From Ewingella sp. CoE-038-23 (GTDB lineage: Bacteria; Pseudomonadota; Gammaproteobacteria; Enterobacterales; Enterobacteriaceae), in the NCBI RefSeq assembly GCF_040419245.1, contig NZ_JAZHOH010000001.1:868001-932000 (forward strand): a stretch of DNA of 64,000 nt, written 5' to 3'. The translations under genes and the position numbers were made by a program. Below the pieces are notes generated by a model that did no database searches, was not told where the DNA came from, and was given only the letters and a program-made list of their open reading frames with translations. Position 1 is the stretch's first letter. Each line of letters opens with the position of its first letter. Positions 26,398-34,426 of the stretch are shown piece after piece.

Positions 26398-27738
26398 ATG
26401 AGCAATCAAAGCGGCCAGCGGCCCTTTATTTTGTTTGGTTTTATGATGAATGTGGTGGGACATATTTCCGCCGGGCTGTGGCGGCACCCTGAGGATCAGG
26501 CGCATCGTTATACCGATATTCATTACTGGGTGGAAATCGCCAAACTGCTGGACGACGCGGGCTTTGACGCGTTGTTTATCGCCGACGCCCTCGGGCAGCT
26601 CGACGTCTACCAGCAGCAGCCGAACGCTGCTCTGCGCCATGCCGCGCAGATGCCAGTTAATGACCCGATGCTGCTGGTGTCAGCCATGGGGGCGGCTACT
26701 CGCCACTTGGGTTTCGGCATCACGGTCTCCACCACCTATGAGCAGCCTTACCTGCTGGCGCGCAAATTCACCACCCTCGACCATCTGACCAATGGCCGGG
26801 TGGCGTGGAATGTGGTGACGTCTATGCTGGATTCCGCCGCGCGCAATTTGGGGCTGACCCAGCAGCTTCCTCATGACGAAAGATATGACCGCGCTCAGGA
26901 GTTTCTCGACGTGGCGCGCAAGCTGTGGGAGTCGTCGTGGGAGGAGGGCGCGGTGCTGCGCGATAAAGCCGCCGGAGTCTATACCGACCCCGCCAAGGTG
27001 CACCCGATTCACCATCACGGGCGCTATTATCAGGTGCCGGACGCCCATCTGAGCGAGCCCAGCCCGCAGCGCACGCCGGTGCTGTTTCAGGCCGGGACCT
27101 CTTCGCGCGGCAGCCAATTTGCCGCCGCCAATGCCGAAGTGGTATTTATGGCCGGGCTGACGCCCGAGGCCATTCGCAAAGATATCGCCACCATTCGCAC
27201 GCTGGCGACAGAGATGGGCCGCGACCCTAACTCGCTGCGGTTTATCGCCGCCGTAACCGTGGTGACGGGCGCGACGGATGAGCAGGCCGAGGCGCGGTAT
27301 GAGGATTTTCAGCAGTACATCAGCGAAGAGGCGGCGTTGGCGCTGTTTTCCGCCTGGACCGGCGTTGACTGGTCGCAGTACGACCTCGACCGCCCACTGG
27401 AATATATTGAAACCGACGCCTGCCGCTCGGCGCTCGCTAGCTTGACGCGCATTGATGCCGGTCGCCAATGGACCCTACGCCAAGCCGCGCGCTACATCGG
27501 TATTGGCGGATTACATCCCACTTTGGTCGGCGGCTCAAGCTCCATTGCCGACCAGCTAGAGAGCTTCGCAAGCCAGTCCGGCGTCGACGGTTTCAACCTC
27601 GGTTACGCTATCAGTCCCGGCAGTTTCGAAGATTTCGTCCACTTCGTCATGCCAGAATTAACCGCCCGAGGCCGGGTGAAACCCCGACCCGCAGCGGCGG
27701 AGACATTGCGGAGGAGGTTGTTTGGGGGATTGGTTTAA
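26398..27738 (+). CDS. NtaA/SnaA/DszA-family FMNH2-dependent monooxygenase (second copy)
   Basis: 446 residues from the ATG at 26398 (GAGGAACAAGCC before it). Blocks shared with the first copy at 14899: GLWRHPEDQAHRYTDIHYW, FDALFIADALGQLDVY, GRVAWNVVTSMLDSAARNLG, RTPVLFQAGTSSRGSQFAA. The two are clearly related but diverged, so different substrates are likely rather than a recent duplication. It is the last gene of the second sulfur operon and its stop overlaps that of the convergent repeat-protein gene by 4 bases. No terminator is seen between them. Confidence 0.85.
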   Translation: MSNQSGQRPFILFGFMMNVVGHISAGLWRHPEDQAHRYTDIHYWVEIAKLLDDAGFDALFIADALGQLDVYQQQPNAALRHAAQMPVNDPMLLVSAMGAATRHLGFGITVSTTYEQPYLLARKFTTLDHLTNGRVAWNVVTSMLDSAARNLGLTQQLPHDERYDRAQEFLDVARKLWESSWEEGAVLRDKAAGVYTDPAKVHPIHHHGRYYQVPDAHLSEPSPQRTPVLFQAGTSSRGSQFAAANAEVVFMAGLTPEAIRKDIATIRTLATEMGRDPNSLRFIAAVTVVTGATDEQAEARYEDFQQYISEEAALALFSAWTGVDWSQYDLDRPLEYIETDACRSALASLTRIDAGRQWTLRQAARYIGIGGLHPTLVGGSSSIADQLESFASQSGVDGFNLGYAISPGSFEDFVHFVMPELTARGRVKPRPAAAETLRRRLFGGLV

Positions 27739-28151
27739 TCATTCCGCGTATCCTGCCCGCCAAAGATATTTTCCTGGCTGCTAGAGGAGCGGCCGTCGCT
27801 GTAGCGAATGTCTTGGCCGCCAAAGATATTGGCTTGACTGGTGGAGCTGCTGCCGTCGCTATTGCGGGTGTCTTGTCCGCCAAAAATATTCGACTGGCTG
27901 CTGGACGTGGTGCCATCGCTAAAGCGCGTATCTTGGCCACCGAAGATGTTGGCTTGGCTGCTAGAACTGCGCCCGTCGCTGTAACGGGTGTCTAATCCGC
28001 CAAAGATATTTTTCTGGCTGGTGGAGGTGGTGCCGTTGTCATAGGTGCAGTCGTAGCCGTCGAAAATGTTCTTCTGGCAGCTGTCGGCGAAGGCGGCATT
28101 GGCCACGCCCATGGTAAATAGGGTGGTTAGAAATATTGATTTGAAACGCAT
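27735..28151 (-). CDS. Secreted repeat protein of six NIFGG-type 20-residue units
   Basis: 138 residues from the ATG at 28151, which follows AGAGGGAAGCT; an upstream in-frame start adds ten residues without a better site. A Sec signal peptide ends at AFA (about residue 23). The rest is five complete copies plus a final partial copy of a 20-residue unit of the form SQxNIFGGQDTRxSDGxxSS. The first unit is diverged and holds the only cysteines (SCQKNIFDGYDC), which could form a disulfide. Regular Ser, Gln and Asn spacing, Gly turns and a lack of hydrophobic core recall beta-solenoid or curlin-type repeats. I do not recognise the family. Likely periplasmic or surface; function unknown. Confidence 0.75.
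   Translation of the reverse strand: MRFKSIFLTTLFTMGVANAAFADSCQKNIFDGYDCTYDNGTTSTSQKNIFGGLDTRYSDGRSSSSQANIFGGQDTRFSDGTTSSSQSNIFGGQDTRNSDGSSSTSQANIFGGQDIRYSDGRSSSSQENIFGGQDTRND
27751..28080. repeat. Tandem 60-bp coding repeat
   Basis: Six units with exactly 60-base period; for example the segments starting CAAAGATATT or variants recur at 27761, 27821, 27881, 27941, 28001 and 28061. Units differ mostly at single positions. They code the 20-residue repeats of the secreted protein on the minus strand. The perfect phase suggests expansion and contraction by slippage or recombination. Confidence 0.9.
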
Positions 28152-28306
28152 AGCTTCCCTCTGCTCAATGAGCCTCAACACACTGATTCAGATGCTATCT
28201 CTTTCTTTAAAATCTACGATGTCATGGAATCATCAAAGTATGTAAATCTCGGTATTGAAACACCAAGATGTTTAGAACTATGGAATTTCCGTCGAAAATA
28301 ATCTGA

Positions 28307-28543
28307 GAGATTCGTCTTATTCCGAGTGCGCTGGTGAAGGATCTGGCGGAAGGCTTACAGCTGTATGACGTGCGCAGCCTGTCCGCTGACCCGAGCCTGA
28401 AGTATACCGATGGTTATCATCAGCCGACCTCTTTCGATGCCATGAGCAGCAGCCAGCTGGCGGGGAAAATGTCGGTAGTGCGCGAGTACAACCAAAAAGT
28501 CAGCAGCAATCCGGGGCTGTATGGCCGTTTTAAAGATGTCTAA
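28307..28543 (+). pseudogene. C-terminal fragment of an unrecognised gene
   Basis: An open frame from after a TGA at 28304-28306 to the TAA at 28541-28543. There is no ATG with a ribosome site near its beginning; the first usable codon is a GTG at 28334. The coded stretch (VKDLAEGLQLYDVRS... to GLYGRFKDV) looks like the natural C-terminus of a larger enzyme or secreted protein, with codon use like real genes, whereas the 120 bases upstream are AT-rich and non-coding. I read it as the 3' remnant of a gene truncated by an insertion or deletion. A genuine small gene of about 70 residues is less likely. Confidence 0.55.
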
Positions 28544-28600
28544 ACGCCGTTGATCGCAGCAAATGTGCCGCCACGCCCGTGGCGGCATTGTGCAAACTGC

Positions 28601-29332
28601 TTAGGCGCGCGGTTGGCGCGGGTAGTGGATCAGGATATGGCTATTGTCATCTTTGTTATTGAGTGAACAACCCACGGGGCCTTGGCTGCTGGCGAATGCC
28701 ACGACAGGGCCGGGGCGCATATCTTTTGGGCCGTTTTCGACGCTATTCATGAAGTGCCCGGTGCCCCCCCAAATCAAGGTTTTTGACGCACCAATCGCGC
28801 GCTCCTCTCTCTCTGCTGCGGCGTTCCACGCAATATTCAAGGCTAAGCGCTTGTTCATATAGCTGATGGCTTCCATTGGGTTTTTCGGCGCGCCGCCCGC
28901 CATATGACGATCAATCCCAGCCACGGCAATCCCGGCGTTGTGCACTTCAGCGAGTGCGCTGGCGATGCTGTCGACCCAAGCCCCGCCCTGTGTTGGTGCC
29001 CAGGCATTGTAGATGAAGTTTTTGATGGCGTTTTTACCGCCAGCCAGTGCTTCGCGGAACGCCGCGTTGTCGCTATATTTAACGAATTCTATGGCCAGTA
29101 AATCGACCCCGGCCTGTTTCAGCTCTTTAGCCGATCTACCCACTAACTCAGGAATAAAACACTGGCCGTGGACATCACCCAAGTAGGTGACTTTGTTGTC
29201 TTTACACAGCGTCGCCAGCATTTTGACTGGGTCATTCACCGGTGGCCTGATTTTGATGAAGGGATGAATGCCACCGCGAACGATCTGCGGCGTGTACTGA
29301 ATTCGGTTCGATTGACCGATGGAGGAAAACAT
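28601..29332 (-). CDS. ChaN/TIKI-like domain protein of unknown function
   Basis: 243 residues, no signal peptide. The segment TYLGDVHGQ, then VDLLAIEFVKYSDN, AVAGIDRHMAGG and LIWGGTGHFMNS follow the pattern of the ChaN/TIKI/EreA-like superfamily, in which a GxxH near the start, an acidic residue after the second strand and a late GxxH form a metal or catalytic site. Members include haem-binding lipoproteins, erythromycin esterases and domains of bacterial toxins such as Pasteurella multocida toxin. The N-terminal 30 residues (GIHPFIKIRPPVNDPVKML) are extra. It is flanked by a gene fragment and a divergent trpC, with no operon partner. A toxin-like or detoxification role cannot be told apart. 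Confidence 0.55.
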   Translation of the reverse strand: MFSSIGQSNRIQYTPQIVRGGIHPFIKIRPPVNDPVKMLATLCKDNKVTYLGDVHGQCFIPELVGRSAKELKQAGVDLLAIEFVKYSDNAAFREALAGGKNAIKNFIYNAWAPTQGGAWVDSIASALAEVHNAGIAVAGIDRHMAGGAPKNPMEAISYMNKRLALNIAWNAAAEREERAIGASKTLIWGGTGHFMNSVENGPKDMRPGPVVAFASSQGPVGCSLNNKDDNSHILIHYPRQPRA

Positions 29333-29721
29333 AGTTCTTGCACCTGTAGGGGAGTGTCTTTGTTAGTGGCGGGTGAGGGATTTAGTTCCTTTTTTCGGCG
29401 CGAAGAAAGTGTAACCTGGGGCGAAATTGTTTCATTTTCTGAGTAAACCTGCCGATTTTCATTTATCGCATTCCTGACCCACGGCTTATGGCCGCAGTGT
29501 CATTATCTGCAACAAGGCTGTGGGAGTTTTTTGCCAGCCAAATGTTCAAATAATAATGTTTTATCAGCAGCTTACTTTGAACACTTTTGTCACAAATAGG
29601 CAGTAAGCTGGGGAGTGGCGCTGAAGCAGTCGATTGATATACTGCGGCGCAGGCATCCGCGATGCCTACCCTACCCATAATCAAAATTTCTAAGACCTAT
29701 CACCTGAATCTGGAGAGTACC
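29333..29721. other. Gap between the ChaN-like gene and trpC
   Basis: No gene-like frame with a credible start is seen. An extended -10-like TGATATACT at about 29634-29642 could drive trpC on the plus strand. There is no leader peptide rich in tryptophan and no attenuator-like pair of hairpins, so trpC here does not seem to carry the classical trp attenuation. Confidence 0.35.
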
Positions 29722-30507
29722 GTGTCAGACATCCTTGCCAAAATCATCGCCGTGAAGCGTGAAGAAGTCGCCGCAGCGAAAAAAGCGGTTTCCGTGGCGC
29801 AGCTTACGGAGCAGGCTGCCCAGCAAAATCACCGTGACTTTGTGGCGGCTCTGCGCAGTAAGCGCGACGCGGGCGTGGCGGGGGTGATTGCCGAGGTGAA
29901 AAAGGCCAGTCCCTCGAAAGGCTTGATTCGTCCGAATTTCATTCCAAAAGAGATCGCGACTTCTTACGAGAAGGGCGGCGCAGCCTGCCTGTCCGTGCTG
30001 ACCGATGAGCAGTTCTTCCAAGGCAGCGCGGCTTATCTGGCCGAAGCCCGTGCCGCCTGTGGCCTGCCGGTGCTGCGCAAAGACTTTATGGTTGACCTTT
30101 ATCAGGTGCTGGAAGCCCGTGCAATGGGCGCTGACTGTATCCTGCTGATTGTCTCCGCGCTGGAAGATGCTCAGATGCAGGAGCTGGAAGCGCAGGCCCA
30201 CGAGCTGGGGATGTCGGTGCTGGTGGAAGTTCACGACGCCGAAGAGCTGGAGCGTTCGCTGAAGCTGACCACGCCGCTGATTGGCGTGAACAACCGCAAT
30301 CTGCGCACTTTCGAAACCACCATTGAAACCACCATTAACCTGCTGACTCAGTTGCCGTCAGACCGCATGGTGGTCACCGAGTCAGGCATTGCGACCCGCG
30401 AACACGTGATCCGCCTGCGCGAAGCCAAGGTCAACAGCTTCCTGGTGGGCGAAGCCTTTATGCGTGCCGAAGATCCGGGCGCAGAACTGGCGAGAATGTT
30501 CTTCTGA
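29722..30507 (+). CDS. trpC: Indole-3-glycerol-phosphate synthase, stand-alone
   Basis: 261 residues from a GTG at 29722, which has GGAG seven bases before it; a longer ATG reading from 29662 adds an unconserved lead. It converts carboxyphenylamino-deoxyribulose phosphate to indole-glycerol phosphate. The TIM-barrel active-site motifs [33 protein letters not shown] and VTESGI are all intact. In most enterobacteria TrpC is fused to TrpF inside the trp operon; this one stops after the synthase domain, has no trp neighbour and reads like the beta-proteobacterial or pseudomonad form ([21 protein letters not shown]). It is probably an additional or horizontally gained copy. A terminator follows. 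Confidence 0.92.
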   Translation: MSDILAKIIAVKREEVAAAKKAVSVAQLTEQAAQQNHRDFVAALRSKRDAGVAGVIAEVKKASPSKGLIRPNFIPKEIATSYEKGGAACLSVLTDEQFFQGSAAYLAEARAACGLPVLRKDFMVDLYQVLEARAMGADCILLIVSALEDAQMQELEAQAHELGMSVLVEVHDAEELERSLKLTTPLIGVNNRNLRTFETTIETTINLLTQLPSDRMVVTESGIATREHVIRLREAKVNSFLVGEAFMRAEDPGAELARMFF

Positions 30508-30545
30508 TGAAATAAATCATTGGGGAAATTGATTTTACAAGTCTA

Positions 30546-30576
30546 TGGCTCCGCACTGCGCGGAGCCATTTTTTTA
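30546..30576 (+). terminator. Terminator of trpC
   Basis: ATGGCTCCGC (30545-30554) pairs with GCGGAGCCAT (30560-30569), followed by seven T. It lies about 40 bases after the trpC stop. Confidence 0.9.
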
Positions 30577-30614
30577 TGCGGTTTTTAGGCCGCAGTAAAT
30601 AATCGGTTTGGGTC

Positions 30615-31469
30615 TTAGCGTATGTCAGCCGGTGAACAGCCAAAACGCTGTTTAAAGCGCAGGGAAAAGCGTGAACTGGCGCGATAGCCACAGGCATCGG
30701 CGATTTGCGACAGGCTCCAGCGGGTGGTTTGCAGCAGGGTCATGGCGTGGTGCATGCGGATGTCCTGCAACAGGGTGCGGAAGCTGGTTTGCTCCTCCAC
30801 CAAGCGCCGACGCAGCGTGGCTTCGCTCATCGCCAGCTGCTGACTGGCACTGGCCGCCGTCCAGGCAAATTCGGGAGCGGCGGACATCAGCGCGGTCAGT
30901 TTACTGCTCAGCGGTTCTGAGGATCGCGGCATAAACAGCACGCCGCGCTCGGCCAGCGCAATCAGAATCCCGGTCAGGCGATGCTGCTGCACGGTGGGGC
31001 TGGGCAGAGGCTGTTCGCCATGGCCGATGCCGCGCAGGCAGTGCTCTAAGGTGTCGCGCAGTTCATCATCCATTGGCACAGTTTTGAAGCCCGCCAGTGG
31101 CGCAAGGCTTGCGACCAGCTCCGAGTGATCGCGGTAAAACGCGGCGATCACGGTGGGAGAAAATCCCAGATAGAGGGAAGAGAAAAAGCCTTTTTCGGCA
31201 TCGGGGCGCTTACTGACGTGGGTCAGCGTGTGCTGGGCAACCACTACAAGATGCTCAGCGTTATCCAGCTGGAGAAAAGCGTTTTGCTGATGGCGCAGGG
31301 TCAATTGCCCTGAACGCACCAGCAGGATCGACGGCTCGAAAAAGCGAAAATCGGCGATTTGGTGTGGGTGCTGCAAGTAGGGCTGAGCCATGGAAAATAG
31401 CCGGCTGTGGTCAGCCGGCCACTGAACGGGCAGGGGAGCGCTGCTATTTTCTTGATTTGAAGGCTGCAT
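30615..31469 (-). CDS. AraC-family transcriptional regulator
   Basis: 284 residues with the two AraC/XylS helix-turn-helix motifs at the C-terminus (AASASQQLAMSEATLRRRL and LSQIADACGYRASSRFSLRFKQRFGCSP) and an N-terminal cupin-like sensing half with a conserved FFEPSILLVRSGQL stretch. CAGGAGAGAGA stands before the ATG. It lies 20 bases downstream of the PEBP gene on the same strand and may be cotranscribed with it. Inducer and targets are not visible. It runs convergent with trpC. Confidence 0.85.
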   Translation of the reverse strand: MQPSNQENSSAPLPVQWPADHSRLFSMAQPYLQHPHQIADFRFFEPSILLVRSGQLTLRHQQNAFLQLDNAEHLVVVAQHTLTHVSKRPDAEKGFFSSLYLGFSPTVIAAFYRDHSELVASLAPLAGFKTVPMDDELRDTLEHCLRGIGHGEQPLPSPTVQQHRLTGILIALAERGVLFMPRSSEPLSSKLTALMSAAPEFAWTAASASQQLAMSEATLRRRLVEEQTSFRTLLQDIRMHHAMTLLQTTRWSLSQIADACGYRASSRFSLRFKQRFGCSPADIR

Positions 31470-31489
31470 TCTCTCTCCTGCCTGAAGGC

Positions 31490-32116
31490 TTAGCGCACGT
31501 TCGGGTTCAGGCTGTAAGTGCCGGTCAGGCTGGCGGAGGCCAGAACGTGGCCTTCCAGCGCGGTCAGTGCGTCCGGGCCGTAGAACTTGGTTGGCAGTTC
31601 CAAATGTGGAATGTCCAGTGCGTAAAGGGTGAAAACGTAATCATGAACGATTTCATCATTCCACGGCGGGCAAGGGCCATCGTAGCCGTGGTAGTCGCCA
31701 CCCATGTTTTCGTCATCGCCAAACCACGCGGTGTAGCCATTGATGCCGTGGCGCATTGCCGACTCAGCAGGCAGGGCCGGTTTGCCTTTTGGCGTGACGG
31801 CGTCGCTGTGACTGCCTGCGGCAATTTCACGTACGTCAGCAGGAATATTGACTAACACCCAGTGGAACAGGTCGGCGCGCGGCAGGGAGGCGGGCACCAC
31901 TTTGCCTTCCTGATTCACATTGTCGAGGCTGGTCGGCACGTGCGGATCAACGCACACCAGCGCGAATGACTGGGTGTTGGCCGGTACGTCGCTCCAGGCC
32001 AGATGCGGGTTCTTATTGCTGGAAAGCGTCAGATGAGTAGCGGCATCCGGTACGGCAAAAGCAAATTGGCCGGGAATAGCGGCACCATTCTCAAAACTTT
32101 GGCTGGTCAATTTCAT
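31490..32116 (-). CDS. YbhB/YbcL-type PEBP (Raf-kinase-inhibitor-like) protein
   Basis: 208 residues from the ATG at 32116, which is preceded by AAAGGATTTACCC; an extension to 32209 lacks a site. The phosphatidylethanolamine-binding protein fold is recognisable by NKNPHLAWSDVPANTQSFALVCVDPHVPT, LFHWVLVNIP and YDGPCPPWNDEIVHDYVFTLYALD. No signal peptide is present, so it is likely cytoplasmic like E. coli YbhB. Biochemical function in bacteria is unclear. It is longer than YbhB (158 residues) by inserts around residues 95-125. An AraC regulator follows. Confidence 0.88.
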   Translation of the reverse strand: MKLTSQSFENGAAIPGQFAFAVPDAATHLTLSSNKNPHLAWSDVPANTQSFALVCVDPHVPTSLDNVNQEGKVVPASLPRADLFHWVLVNIPADVREIAAGSHSDAVTPKGKPALPAESAMRHGINGYTAWFGDDENMGGDYHGYDGPCPPWNDEIVHDYVFTLYALDIPHLELPTKFYGPDALTALEGHVLASASLTGTYSLNPNVR

Positions 32117-32270
32117 GGGTAAATCCTTTATAAGCCGGGGGCGAGACTTCCCCGACAGAGCGTGACTGTGAGCCATGAGTATAAAGAGAATGCCGCCGAC
32201 GTGAGTCACTTAACCCGTCAGATTACTCACCGTTTCACTCAATATGACGGGAAAGGTGATTTTTCCCGGC

Positions 32271-32540
32271 TTATTCCAGAGATCTACGCCAAAGATAGAA
32301 CGCCAGCGCCGCCGGTGGCAGGAAGATCAGCAGCATAATGGGTAACTCTTCGCCCACGCCGTAGCCCGCTTGCAGCACGCCGCCCAGCATGTTCGCCAGC
32401 GCCACGCCCAGCCACACCACAATAAATGTCCACAGCCCCCAGCCATTCAGGGCGGGAGTGCGGCGCGAAAATAATTTAACCACCAGATAAAACAGTGCCA
32501 GCAGCAGGTAGCCACTCAGCAAAAACAGCAGGGTGCGCAT
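32271..32540 (-). CDS. Small three-helix membrane protein
   Basis: 89 residues with three hydrophobic segments (about 3-24, 36-58, 66-83) and a positively charged C-terminus (LWRRSLE) and loop (FSRRTP). I do not recognise the family. It has its own gap on either side and no partner gene. The hydrophobic pattern and codon use support a real gene. Confidence 0.6.
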   Translation of the reverse strand: MRTLLFLLSGYLLLALFYLVVKLFSRRTPALNGWGLWTFIVVWLGVALANMLGGVLQAGYGVGEELPIMLLIFLPPAALAFYLWRRSLE

Positions 32541-32727
32541 CGATAGTTTGACTCATTGTGAATTTGAATAATTCCGTTTGTAACTATATTGCCACTGAAT
32601 GAAAAATACGGGAATGGGGCGCAACATCTTTCTTCGCTATCAGCGTGATAGAAGGGACGAATTCAAGTTAATCTGATTGCTGCCGTTATCTACTCTTTAG
32701 AGAGTGCTCACTTTATTTGGAATGATT

Positions 32728-33018
32728 ATGAAATCTCACAGCCTTTTGGTGATTGCCGCCTGCCTGCTGGCGGGCTGTTCCAGCATTGATAAGCCAGTGG
32801 GCGCGTCGGTTTACCGGCCACTGAACGCCAGCGGCATCACCGGCGAAGCCAGTTACACCACGTCAATCCTGCCGCCGCTAGAGCGTAGCCGCCGACAGGA
32901 CACCTTTAAGAAAATCCACGACTTCTGCGGCGGTAAGTACGACATCACCGGCGAAAGCAATGACGGCCACGACGTGCATCTGGCGTTCTTGTGTACCAAT
33001 AAGGTCAGTTATCAGTAG
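32728..33018 (+). CDS. Small lipoprotein of unknown function
   Basis: 96 residues from the ATG at 32728 (TTGGA six bases before). A lipoprotein signal peptide with lipobox LLAGC puts the lipidated Cys at residue 17; Ser follows it, so sorting to the outer membrane is expected. The mature part has two further cysteines (DFCGGKYD and AFLCTNK) that may form a disulfide, and is short. Upstream in-frame ATGs at 32704 and 32722 are possible but place no ribosome site. Followed by 135 bases without features before the GFA gene. Confidence 0.75.
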   Translation: MKSHSLLVIAACLLAGCSSIDKPVGASVYRPLNASGITGEASYTTSILPPLERSRRQDTFKKIHDFCGGKYDITGESNDGHDVHLAFLCTNKVSYQ

Positions 33019-33153
33019 GCCTCGGCAGCCTCTTTTTATGCAGTGCGTGATCGTCCTCATACGATTAATCTTAGGTCCATGCTTTTGTTTAAAAGTTTGT
33101 AATACTAAGAGCATCTTGAGGTTGAATATGCATTGCAGTGAAAAGGAAAAACC

Positions 33154-33603
33154 ATGTCCGAACAAAACGTTAGCCACAGAGGCCACTGCCGCTGTGGCAA
33201 GGTGGAGCTGACCATCACCCACCCGCCAATCATGACCGCCGCCTGCCACTGCAACGGCTGCCAGCGTATGACCTCTAGCGCGTTTTCCATGGGAGCTTTA
33301 GTCCCCGCCGACGCCTTTGCCGTCACGCGCGGTGAGCCTGAGATTGGCGGCCTACACGGAGAGTCCAATCACTATCACTGCGGCCATTGCAAAAGTTGGC
33401 TGTTCAGCCGACCAACCGGCTTTGAAACCATTGTGATTGTCAAAACGGTGATGTTCGACGACCTGCGAGATTTGCCACCCTTTATGGAAACCTGGACCAG
33501 CGAGAAGCTGCCTTGGGCCAGCACGCCTGCCGCCCACAGCTACCAGCAATTCCCGCCGCCAGCCGACTTACCTAAGCTTATCCAGCAGTTTGCCAGCCGT
33601 TAA
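33154..33603 (+). CDS. GFA-family zinc protein (glutathione-dependent formaldehyde-activating-like)
   Basis: 149 residues with the cysteine pattern of the GFA (Mss4-like) family: CRCGKVE near residue 12, ACHCNGCQ near 30 and CGHCKSW near 75, which bind two zinc ions. The founder, Gfa of Paracoccus, was described as speeding the addition of formaldehyde to glutathione; most members are uncharacterised. Ends just before a bidirectional terminator at 33631-33663 shared with the convergent msrA operon. AAAGGAAAAACC precedes the ATG. Confidence 0.85.
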   Translation: MSEQNVSHRGHCRCGKVELTITHPPIMTAACHCNGCQRMTSSAFSMGALVPADAFAVTRGEPEIGGLHGESNHYHCGHCKSWLFSRPTGFETIVIVKTVMFDDLRDLPPFMETWTSEKLPWASTPAAHSYQQFPPPADLPKLIQQFASR

Positions 33604-33630
33604 TCGGCTGCGCTAAACGCGCCAAACAAA

Positions 33631-33663
33631 AAGGGCGCAGCCGGAATTGCCGACTGCGCCCTT
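33631..33663. terminator. Bidirectional terminator between GFA gene and msrA
   Basis: AAGGGCGCAG (33631-33640) and CTGCGCCCTT (33654-33663) form a 10-bp stem, extended inside by CGG/CCG. T-rich on the plus side and A-rich before it on the other, so it can serve both convergent genes. Confidence 0.8.
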
Positions 33664-33686
33664 GTTATTGCTGCTAAACACTTACA

Positions 33687-34406
33687 TTACAGCACCGGAT
33701 CATCCTGATAGCGCGAGGCGAACAGTTTCTTCAACTGAGCCAGCTTCGGCATATCGTTGATGGCGATATAAGGGTTGTCCGGGTTGAGCGTCATGTAGTT
33801 CTGGTGGTAATCCTCTGCCGGATAAAAGTGATTTTGGCTTTCGATTTTCGTCACCAGCGGCTTAGAAAACGCATGGCTGGCGTCTAACTGGGCGATGTAC
33901 GCCTTGGCGACTTTCTCCTGCGATGCACTCAGTGGGAACAGCGCCGAGCGATACTGCGGTCCGCTGTCCGGCCCCTGACGGTTCAACTCGGTAGGGTTGT
34001 GCGCCACGGAGAAAAAAACCTGTAGCAGGTCGCCGTAGGAAACCTGCGTCGGGTCGAAGGTCACCTGCACCGACTCGGCATGCTCGGTTTTGCCACTGCT
34101 GACAGTTTCATAATCTGCCGTTAACGCCGTGCCGCCGGTGTAACCCGCCACCACGTTGGTCACGCCTTTCACATGCTGGAATACTCCTTCGACACCCCAG
34201 AAACAGCCACCGGCGAACAGCGCGGTTTCACTGTGCGAGGTGGTAGCAGGCGCTTCGTTTTGCACCGGCGGGGCAATGGCGACGGCTTCTTCCGCGCCGC
34301 CAAAGGACCAGGCAATGCTGCACCACATCAGCGCGGTGATGGCGATAAAGACGCCCCAGACACCGGATCGGCGCAGAGAAGAAAATTGTTTATGAGTCGT
34401 TTGCAT
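33687..34406 (-). CDS. msrA: Membrane-anchored or periplasmic peptide methionine sulfoxide reductase A
   Basis: 239 residues: an N-terminal hydrophobic segment (about 14-36) that directs export, a linker of about 25 residues, and a full MsrA domain with catalytic GCFWG at 67-71, YTGG and the C-terminal YHQNYM. It reduces methionine-S-sulfoxide in proteins. The only cysteines are Cys29 in the membrane segment and catalytic Cys68, so the resolving cysteine of cytoplasmic MsrA is absent and reduction must come from a partner. That partner is presumably the DipZ protein coded 20 bases upstream in the same operon. Together they look like a periplasmic protein-repair pair. Confidence 0.9.
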   Translation of the reverse strand: MQTTHKQFSSLRRSGVWGVFIAITALMWCSIAWSFGGAEEAVAIAPPVQNEAPATTSHSETALFAGGCFWGVEGVFQHVKGVTNVVAGYTGGTALTADYETVSSGKTEHAESVQVTFDPTQVSYGDLLQVFFSVAHNPTELNRQGPDSGPQYRSALFPLSASQEKVAKAYIAQLDASHAFSKPLVTKIESQNHFYPAEDYHQNYMTLNPDNPYIAINDMPKLAQLKKLFASRYQDDPVL

Positions 34407-34426
34407 TCGGGTTGCCTCGCAGGTTT

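Noticed and set aside
27468..27995. Plus-strand frame with alanine-rich repeats across the NIFGG region
   Set aside because: It reads the same 60-bp repeats in the wrong sense and begins inside the monooxygenase gene. The minus-strand reading has a signal peptide and ribosome site.
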